Shown in pieces: positions 61,401-64,000 of a DNA stretch of 64,000 nucleotides. Origin of the DNA: Sipunculus nudus (Eukaryota; Annelida; Sipuncula; Golfingiida; Sipunculidae); contig CM049309.1 in assembly GCA_026874595.1 (NCBI GenBank), positions 49,212,079-49,276,078 on the forward strand. Reading direction: 5' to 3'. The notes beneath the pieces are model-generated. The model was not told the DNA's origin, made no database searches, and saw only the letters and a list, made by a program, of their open reading frames with translations. Both the position numbers and the translations under genes were made by a program. How positions within the stretch are numbered: position 1 is the first letter of the stretch; each line of letters opens with the position of its first letter.

Positions 61401-64000
61401 CTTTTACACTAGGGAAAATATCCCAGCTTCAAGGCATTTATTTCAGGAAAAACAGTAGCTTATATTCTCACAGCTCAAGAGGAAGCAGCTTTTGTTCCAG
61501 GGCTATAACAATATATTATTATATGATATGATACATATCTCTAATTCTATCGTGATACTTCACTCACAATACAATATTTGATATGATACATGTCTCTTAC
61601 TCAAATGCGATACTTCACTCACAAAATGATACTTGATATGATACATGTCTCTAACTCTGTCATAAATCTTCACTCACAGTATGATACTTGATATGATACA
61701 TGTCTCTAACTCTATCATAATTCTTCACTCACAATACAATACCTGATACGATACATATATCTTACTGTATCATGATGCTTTCACTCACAATATGATACAT
61801 GATATGATACATATATCTCCAACTCCACAACAATAGTTCACTCACAATATGATACATGATATGATGCATATCTCTAACTCTATCGCAATACCTCACTCAC
61901 AATATGATACATGATAAGATACAAATCTCTAACTCTATCGTGATACTTCACTCACAATATGATACATGATATGATACATGTAAGTAGTACTAGATTTCAG
62001 ATTTCAAGTCTTTTTTCTTTTTACAAGTTGGCATGGCTGTTACATCTACGTTTCAGAATAAGTGATTAATGAAAAAGCCCCTTTGATTGGTATAATGGGG
62101 CCACAGTTAGCCAGTCAGATGCTGGATCATTGATTTCTTATCAATGATTTTTCGGCTTCTACCTGCTGGATTGCTAGTTATTATGAAATGCTAGAGGTCA
62201 CTAATTAAATCTCTGACTTTCTTTTTGATATTATCATATCGATACAGGGACATCTTATGAAACAGATACAATATTTCACTTTGTATCATGATGTATTGGG
62301 GCACTGGTGAATTGTTACAGCCCTAATTTGTTCTGAACAAACCCTGTAATTAGTCCTGGTTCAACTTTTTAATAAACTGTTTGGTGTTATGTTAATACAA
62401 ATATAGTCTACTGCTATTCTGGGTAATTTGATTCAGCAGTTCTGCACTTGCATGAACTGCTCATAAAACTGTGTGACAGATGCAATAGTGAATGATTATG
62501 ATGTATTTCACTGTAATAGTTACATAACTTCTTTAATAAGAAATACATTATTTATATTATCATAGTTTAAATGTTAAATTGAATTTCTGTGAGGGATATT
62601 TTAAATACAAGTATAATACTAGTACATGATACAGTGTTAGAACTCTGCATTGGGTTTTTGCTTTGTGACTTATATAATTTAAAGTTTTCTCCGAAAAGAG
62701 ACTTTAATATATGCTGTTAGTGCAAATAAGGTGTCAAGTTGAAACTGAATTTTATTGCGAATGCTCTGAGAATGGATATCATTTACATTATAAATTAAAA
62801 GCAATGTTGATTTTGTTTACAGTTCATAAGGACTGCCGTGCAAAATTAGAAACTCTGGACCAAAAAGCAAAGGTGAGGTTACATCTTGTTATACAAACAG
62901 ACAGTGTATTCTTTTGGCTGTCAAGCTTTCTGCATGATGCAGCTTTTTAAGTTAGTGTCACTGATTGTTTTTGCCAAATAAATTGTTATGAGTTTTCTCT
63001 TTTTTTTTATAGTGTTTTAAATGCTAAGCTTGTACATTTTATTAAAATGTAAAGCTACTAAGGTAATGAATAATGAATGTAAATTTACACAAAATATTTT
63101 GAACATAGTTCAGTGTAAATCAAAATGTAAATAGACTGTTTGCTTTGATGTGGCACTGCAGCACAGGTTTGTTAAAAACACTCTCTGAAGAACGGAGAGG
63201 TTTTGTATATTTAGATGTATATGTTAAACCTTCATGCAACAGTTTCTAGGTACAGAAAACATCCCCACTTCCTCTTTTATCTTTAAAGATAATTGGTTGA
63301 TATCCATAGATTGTGAAAATATAACTTGGATCTTTGATTTTATCATAGTTATAAATATGTGCAAAGATAGCAACATTTGTTGGAGTGTTTTGTAACCTGG
63401 TAGTGGGTTTTCGGTTCAGTTTCCACAAATAAAACTCCCCAGCTTCTGTTTGGAATAAGCAAATTAAGGAGAGTGTTTCTGCTTCAGAATGGAATGATTG
63501 AAACTGGAATGTAGTTCATATTATTTCTTTATTTGACATAAAATAAGTGTGGACTCATTTTAATTATGATTACCAGATTACACATTTGGTATTTTATGTT
63601 TGTTTTAATTTGAAGCTCATCATCTCGGGTTTCTTTGCCACAGCAGTGTAACCATTGGTAACATGGCATGTTTTGTAACAATGATACTCTATTTTAATGC
63701 CTTGAAGGATCTTTCCAAAACCTTCATTGAATCATGAATTTCATTGCCAAGCTGAATTTCCAGGTTTTATGCAAAAAAATGTAATTTTTTGTGATACCAG
63801 TCCTTGTCTGCTCTGTGTCTAAGCTGAAGCTGTATAAAGTAAAATGTTTCAAATTTCCCTGTGACAGCTATATATAGCTGTTATATGAGTGATGCATGGT
63901 AGGTTTCTGAAGATCTTAGTGAGTTTAGCAGCTTTCATTACATTAGTGTGTTTTGTGTGGTTTCCTCTGCCAGGAACAGTGTTACTTTGCACAGCGTGAG
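16357..64000 (+). CDS. FAM135: FAM135-family protein gene, 5' part (exons 1-9 of a gene that runs off the right edge)
   Basis: Nine exon segments joined by GT-AG introns give one open frame of about 287 residues. Its blocks match my memory of vertebrate FAM135A/B: an N-terminal LEFQVELGKFYNVDLFQRG, then VRVSLKSSPKIQSKVE, FPASIVHGAAVSKTFQILY, IEESIERAEFQLGIDLYF, SQRTLKLHF, VLYDYFHL and PTMESVLLG. This is the conserved N-terminal domain (DUF3657). The family's C-terminal alpha/beta-hydrolase-like DUF676 region is not reached here. The biochemical role is poorly known; a lipase-like activity is predicted from the family, not shown by this segment. Introns are about 22.0, 4.0, 2.9, 12.7, 0.66, 2.0, 1.4 and 1.1 kb, and all junctions keep phase. 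The promoter and first non-coding exon were not found. Vertebrates have A and B paralogues; an invertebrate gene is better called simply FAM135. Confidence 0.9.
16680..16943 (-). other. Unidentified protein-like open frame in intron 1
   Basis: An 87-codon frame on the minus strand ends at TVYI and a stop. Its composition is unusually protein-like for this window (W, P, Y and acidic residues; e.g. RIGLFNELPEPYPPKVW and INMMAEPVVRTEKL). A run of about 11 Ts encodes FFF in the middle and could be a polypyrimidine tract. 'CTTTCTTTCAG|CC' about 60 bases further along looks like an acceptor. It may be the last exon of an antisense gene or a transposase relic. I do not recognise the family. Confidence 0.25.
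17195..17320. repeat. TGTAATTG-rich simple repeat
   Basis: GTAATTGAAAATGTAATTGTAATTGA recurs with its complement TTACAAGTAATTGTAATTG, so the tract is both tandem and partly self-complementary. Such stretches are common inside DNA-transposon non-coding ends. No TIR could be fixed here. Confidence 0.5.
19030..19190 (-). repeat. tRNA-derived SINE-like copy (minus strand)
   Basis: The complement of 19128-19140 reads GGTTCGATCCC, a good pol III B box. The sequence 5' of it on the minus strand (GACTTGAGTAGTAAAATGCTG, then an anticodon-arm-like GGGCTCACTCAGC) fits a decayed tRNA D arm and A box. The tail runs leftward to ~19030 (..CTCTCTGGTTTCATCC). The copy is too decayed to be a working tRNA. Confidence 0.5.
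20720..20742. repeat. TA microsatellite
   Basis: About eleven TA dinucleotides in intron 1. Confidence 0.85.
21655..21678 (+). repeat. Long G homopolymer (>20 G)
   Basis: An uninterrupted run of more than 20 Gs follows GGCGCCACAC. It could form a G-quadruplex and is a likely place for sequencing or assembly error. A glycine tail in an overlapping open frame is only this tract. Confidence 0.85.
22318..25725 (+). repeat. Composite dispersed repeat with drifting internal units (~3.4 kb)
   Basis: Starts near CCTGTGAGCTTATGCGATGG. The phrase 'TTCTTCTCYGAAAC...CAGCCAAATTGTT...TTTCACAGAAATGATC...CTCAAGTTTGTTC' is repeated at about 22525, 22845, 23025, 23630 and 24045. GGTGGCGCCACCTGCAT occurs at 22769 and 23883. 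A second GAGCTTATGCAATGGTGTGG start lies at 24925, after CCCTCAGGGCAGGGCCC, so one copy may abut another. The right third (24622-25725) matches 1-1018. No transposase frame is visible. Confidence 0.7.
24770..25240 (+). repeat. ~38-bp short tandem motif inside the composite repeat
   Basis: CAAGAGTTCACTCAGTGCAG and near variants recur at about 24773, 24810, 25038, 25148 and 25213, separated by SCCAGGTAYAGGT. The same motif is at 300-385 in the left-hand relative, so it belongs to the family rather than to this locus. Confidence 0.6.
26055..26165 (+). repeat. Terminal fragment of a 'GGGCTGTAACGATTC' DNA-transposon-type repeat
   Basis: AGGGCTGTAACGATTC (26055-26070) followed by ACATCGCGATACATTG and TATCGATACATTG is the end of a widespread DNA-element type. 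A related end pair bounds 61499-62324. I could not find the opposite end here. Confidence 0.5.
29629..29709 (+). repeat. 27-bp unit in three perfect copies
   Basis: ACTTTTGGTGTTTCTAAATA followed by TTCCTGT occurs three times head to tail with no substitution. This implies a very recent duplication in otherwise unique intron sequence. Confidence 0.9.
30599..30839 (+). repeat. GCCAAGG...GGCGGAGGTC repeat with internal poly-G
   Basis: TTGCCAAGGGGCGGGGGTTATG, then CCAGTGTTTGTC, CCAGATCACCGTCTGGATCC, and finally TTTGGCGGAGGTCAGCGCTC and TCTGAGTGCAAATTTCTATAG. I recognise this word order from a widespread animal dispersed repeat. A run of about 16 Gs (30772-30787) interrupts it. The long minus-strand open frame over it (30638-31153) mostly reads this repeat. 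Confidence 0.65.
33803..34130 (+). repeat. tRNA-derived SINE-like copy (plus strand)
   Basis: Head CAACTGTGGCTCAGGGATAGAGC (33808-33830) is tRNA-like with an A box. GTGTGTTCCAGTCTC (~33855) is a B box with one or two changes. An unrelated body follows (GGTTCCCACCCAGGG, CCTAACTTAACTCACAAAC, GGATATAAAATGAGAGGAAGC). The 3' end is not sharp. A V-SINE/Deu-type assignment is possible but was not tested. Confidence 0.55.
37110..37328 (+). other. GC-richer open frame of unknown meaning in intron 1
   Basis: 72 codons (MAEFLRYPIFSAYYGGFVRV...) about 1.1 kb before the second coding exon. Base composition is clearly higher in G+C than its surroundings, and a GTAAGT-like donor (CATCTAAGTAAGTTTG) lies inside. 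It might be an alternative exon or a piece of an older insertion. No family is recognised, and it is not needed for the FAM135 frame. Confidence 0.2.
38467..38546 (+). CDS. FAM135: FAM135 exon, residues 26-52
   Basis: The acceptor ttatttgcag ends at 38466. The exon is 80 nt and completes Gly26, then reads YYQVRVSLKSSPKIQSKVEL and LPRNS. It aligns with the FYQIR.SMK.PS.IPH.VE stretch of vertebrate FAM135. It ends with one base of codon 53 before a GTGAGA donor. The intron before it is the longest in the window (22 kb). Confidence 0.9.
38547..40019 (+). other. FAM135 intron 2, left part
   Basis: AT-rich, no exon seen. ~39470-39917 contains GAATTGATTCAATTCTTG and ends with CAATGTATTGTTACACCCCTA. 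The latter resembles the terminal inverted repeats of the GGGCTGTAACAAT elements, so a decayed copy is likely. Confidence 0.45.
40021..40400 (+). mobile_element. LINE 3' remnant (reverse transcriptase C-terminal end, CR1/jockey-like)
   Basis: Plus-strand translation gives ELHWLPVE (from ~40055). After a shift of frame it gives RFQCKVL*YTFNSLHALVPR and YIGELVERYQPGQALRL, and later LLRKF-like words followed by a basic run. LHWLPV..R..FK....TF..L..L.P.YI.ELV..Y.P is the conserved stretch after the RT domain in many non-LTR elements. There are at least one frameshift and one internal stop. The start of the element is missing and the 3' end merges into the repeat at 40410. Confidence 0.65.
40410..42327 (+). 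repeat. AGCTCA-leader repeat, long variant with ~338-bp internal units
   Basis: Leader hairpin AGCTCAGCTGACTGTAAGTCATCTGAGCT at ~40416, then GTCCGTCGTCCGTCC. A second leader lies at ~41459. Internal units carry ATCTGTTAACAGGGCACAAATC, TAGAATCTTC, GAGCTATGGGG, CGAAGTACCCCCC and GGTGGCGCCACCTGTA. The palindrome is at 40756, 41094 and 41431, with a decayed one at ~41800. The end is CAGCTGAGCGTCATGACCCC then GGGTCACTTGTTAT. It shares leader and 3' end with the 3094-7902 family but has a different core. Confidence 0.75.
42505..42644 (+). CDS. FAM135: FAM135 exon, residues 53-99
   Basis: The acceptor tttgtttggacag ends at 42504. The 140-nt exon encodes ECNLVFPASIVHGAAVSKTF, then QILYRSEDVVINDVILFKV and NMLVDSTR. 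This is the best conserved block: vertebrate proteins have SKTFQILYKNEEVVLNDV.IFKVKMLLD here. It ends in phase 0 at GTAAGC. A dispersed repeat ends about 177 bp upstream of the exon. Confidence 0.93.
42645..44451 (+). other. FAM135 intron 3, left part
   Basis: No gene or clear repeat recognised. It is AT-rich, with a GC-richer patch around 43440-43640 whose open frames are unremarkable. Confidence 0.5.
44452..44749. mobile_element. MITE with ~34-38 bp terminal inverted repeats
   Basis: The left end TTAGGCCCAAAAAAATAAAA followed by GGCATGGTTCCCCAGGCA matches, inverted, the right end TGCCTGAGAACCATACC followed by T9 and GGCCTTA. The total is about 298 bp with no coding capacity. The target duplication is unclear (TTA or TA at the edges). 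Confidence 0.7.
45602..45672 (+). CDS. FAM135: FAM135 exon, residues 100-122
   Basis: The acceptor aatctccatttcag ends at 45601. The 71-nt exon reads IEESIERAEFQLGIDLYFTE then EDF plus two bases of a Gly codon, before a GTAAGA donor. Vertebrate FAM135A has [20 protein letters not shown] here. It is short, and the intron that follows is 12.7 kb. The spacing in the protein leaves no room for a missing exon before 58348. Confidence 0.9.
45690..46398 (+). repeat. Dispersed repeat of drifting ~130-150 bp units with GGTTCCCTTGTTTG end
   Basis: AAGGTCACAGGACCCCCTTT, GATTGTGGATGCATTTTAAGC and CTTCTACCTTTGACATATG-like phrases recur at about 45840, 46000 and 46110, then decay through 46215-46310. It ends GGGGATGCTCGGCTTTGCGG then TTCCCTTGTTTG. 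It starts within 20 bp of the donor at 45673. Minus-strand open frames here are repeat shadows. Confidence 0.65.
46399..49433 (+). other. FAM135 intron 4, left part: no gene recognised
   Basis: Unique AT-rich sequence with a TA microsatellite at ~49027-49048. The minus-strand 140-codon frame 48479-48901 has no recognisable domain or splice support. Confidence 0.5.
49434..49676 (+). repeat. 40-bp minisatellite (~6 units) interrupted by a Helentron-like element
   Basis: GACAGATTGCCAGTCTAGTTTAAA-type units start at about 49434, 49475, 49515, 49555, 49595 and 49630, so the period is 40 bp. The last unit is broken at CCAGTCTAATT (~49680). Its remainder, TTAAAATTATGTAAAAC, reappears at 51280 after the insertion. 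Confidence 0.8.
49677..51279 (+). mobile_element. Non-autonomous Helentron/Helitron-like element with tandem core, copy 2
   Basis: The 5' end TTGTTTCCGCC leads into GGGCGGAATTTT..CCCGGGATTATGTTCGGG, as in copy 1. The ~80-nt segment of copy 1 that holds the CCG run and second GCGGATAC is missing. The core is about 4 units of the 280-bp array (landmarks at 49918, 50067, 50198, 50347, 50477, 50626, 50757, 50906), then a diverged partial unit. The 3' end has TAGTCG-cttgt-CGACTA (51251-51267), CCCGTATT-type spacer and CTAG (51276-51279) before T. The two copies agree closely in the core. No transposition protein is encoded. Confidence 0.75.
51298..54364 (+). other. FAM135 intron 4, middle part
   Basis: No gene seen. 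GGGGGGTCGTCTTAAATATT and GGGTCGTCTTATACACAC (52074-52112) is a short remnant of a GTCGTCTTATA-type DNA-element end that I recognise from other animals. The rest is unique AT-rich sequence. Confidence 0.45.
54365..54456. repeat. ~92-bp palindromic element (TACAGTGAAACCT ends)
   Basis: TACAGTGAAACCTATATAAT at the left and its near-complement GACAGGTTCCACTGTATA at the right enclose GACTGGCCAAAAGTGGTCTT and AATAGACAGGTGGTCTTT, a word order I know from a widespread invertebrate MITE-like repeat. No coding capacity. Confidence 0.6.
54457..58347 (+). other. FAM135 intron 4, right part
   Basis: No gene or clear repeat recognised. Short TGT/TATA-rich patches and ordinary AT-rich sequence run up to the acceptor at 58347. 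Confidence 0.5.
58348..58521 (+). CDS. FAM135: FAM135 exon, residues 123-180
   Basis: The acceptor ttgttcttacag ends at 58347. The frame set by the previous exon starts a codon at 58349: PEMQEKLQCISQRTLKLHFN, then PTQGVHHHIPVLYDYFHLCA and VCVTVHGTLLSLHQPYT. It matches the vertebrate LISSRTLKLH...RGLHHHV.V.FDYFHLSV.SVT.HASLVALHQPL. A longer open frame from 58312 in another phase is a shadow. The donor is GTAAAT, with two bases of codon 181 left over. Confidence 0.93.
59180..59273 (+). CDS. FAM135: FAM135 exon, residues 181-212 (3' boundary uncertain)
   Basis: The acceptor ctatttcag ends at 59179. In the inherited frame the exon reads FLRQPKAAWTEKSDQPTMES then VLLGSPLA(VVG). It aligns with the vertebrate FPRPVKTTWLNRN...PTLESVVFG. 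The donor is not clear: GT occurs at 59265, 59268 and 59274, all phase 0 and all weak matches to the consensus, so the exon ends at 59264, 59267 or 59273. All three join in phase to the next exon. A methionine-started frame over this region (from 59144) is in a different phase and is not the coding one. Confidence 0.8.
59340..59720 (+). repeat. 35-bp minisatellite, ~11 units, in intron 6
   Basis: ACTGGTATAATCACTGATTA followed by TAATCTCTGATTATC recurs with starts at 59423, 59458, 59493, 59528, 59563 and 59598, an exact 35-bp step, with looser units on both sides. Each unit contains the 10-bp palindrome GATTATAATC. The array begins about 65 bp after the exon ending near 59273. Confidence 0.9.
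60318..61168 (+). repeat. AGCTCA-leader repeat, decayed copy (~0.85 kb)
   Basis: Starts TTTTTAGCTCAGCTGACCATAAG with the second hairpin arm shortened. It continues TTAGATGTCCCCAAAATCTC, CACTTCAAGACTACC and AGGTCAGTATTGCATAATTA. It ends AAGCTGAGCACCGAGACCAA then TGGGTCACTTGTTTT. It lies 69 bp upstream of the exon at 61237. Confidence 0.75.
61237..61384 (+). CDS. FAM135: FAM135 exon, ~residues 213-261
   Basis: The acceptor ttgtacttgtag ends at 61236. The 148-nt exon reads GLPPDEGRMQQARTMHLTIC, then KVLLSAYESLQTSLENL and TKRLPPAQQLKL. It matches the vertebrate helical segment LSPDGCSF...LCATLLLAFKGLHSYF......CQKLEL in hydrophobic pattern and in its ends, though identity is lower than upstream. 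One base of the next codon precedes a GTGATG donor. A leader-hairpin repeat ends 69 bp upstream and a TIR element starts about 115 bp downstream, so the exon is tightly packed between repeats. Confidence 0.85.
61499..62324. mobile_element. DNA-transposon-like element with AGGGCTRTAACAAT ends carrying a 55-bp minisatellite
   Basis: Left end AGGGCTATAACAAT (61499-61512) is the inverted match (one difference) of ATTGTTACAGCCCT (62311-62324). Between them 61525-61980 is a tandem array with CTTCACTCACAATATGATAC at about 61558, 61613, 61669, 61723, 61779, 61836, 61891 and 61946, period about 55 bp. The right half holds TATCATATCGATACAGGGAC and GTATCATGATGTATTGG. No transposase. Confidence 0.65.
62325..62822 (+). 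other. FAM135 intron 7, right part
   Basis: AT-rich; nothing recognised up to the acceptor at 62822. Confidence 0.5.
62823..62872 (+). CDS. FAM135: FAM135 exon, ~residues 262-278
   Basis: The acceptor tttgtttacag ends at 62822. The 50-nt exon reads VHKDCRAKLETLDQKAK and stops in phase 0 at a GTGAGG donor. It fits the vertebrate stretch after CQKLELE, roughly DVEARLTKLCEQVK. The open frame running through it from 62711 is mostly intron. Confidence 0.78.
62873..63973 (+). other. FAM135 intron 8
   Basis: Bounded by GTGAGG and CTGCCAG. No repeat or open frame of note. Confidence 0.6.
63974..64000 (+). CDS. FAM135: FAM135, probable next exon (cut by window edge)
   Basis: A strong acceptor (tttcctctgccag) ends at 63973. 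In phase 0, as required by the previous donor, the last 27 bases read EQCYFAQRE with no stop. The splice site and phase are the support; the piece is too short to match to the family with certainty. Confidence 0.5.

Overview
The window is AT-rich animal nuclear DNA. It has long introns, GT-AG splice sites, almost no long open reading frames and many dispersed repeats. The repeat repertoire points to a lophotrochozoan, most likely a mollusc and perhaps a bivalve: AGCTCAGCTGAC/GTCATCTGAGCT leader hairpins followed by GTCCGTC runs, non-autonomous Helentron-like elements with tandem cores, and tRNA-derived SINEs. This is inference; no diagnostic rRNA or mitochondrial gene is present.

The only gene I can support is on the + strand. 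It is the 5' part of a FAM135 (FAM135A/B-like) gene. Eight coding exons (16365-16441, 38467-38546, 42505-42644, 45602-45672, 58348-58521, 59180-~59273, 61237-61384, 62823-62872) and the probable start of a ninth (63974 onward) join in phase. They give about 287 N-terminal residues that track vertebrate FAM135A closely over the first ~200. The predicted C-terminal hydrolase-like domain lies beyond the right edge. A 5'UTR segment begins at 16357, so the transcription start is further left and was not located.

Layout: 1-1018 is a dispersed repeat related to 22318-25725. 1481-1836 is a small repeat with a GTCCCCTG/CAGGGGAC leader hairpin. 3094-9938 is a nested repeat block: a ~600-bp AGCTCA-leader family, a 1.58-kb Helentron-like insertion (4056-5634) and a 2030-bp tandem duplication (5873-9938). 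9939-16356 is mostly unique with small repeats. Intron 1 (22 kb) carries SINEs, the 22318-25725 composite and poly-G tracts. Intron 2 carries a LINE 3' remnant and a 1.9-kb leader-hairpin repeat. Intron 3 carries a MITE. Intron 4 (12.7 kb) carries a second Helentron-like copy (49677-51279) inserted into a 40-bp minisatellite. Introns 6 and 7 carry 35-bp and 55-bp minisatellites.

The most interesting signals are in the repeats. A perfect 12-bp palindrome, GGTGGCGCCACC, occurs 16 times in three otherwise different repeat families. Both Helentron-like copies have pre-insertion sites that can be inferred inside this same window and that show no target-site duplication. Several separate families share the same plan: leader hairpin, degenerate tandem core, and a terminal CTTGTTT-like end.
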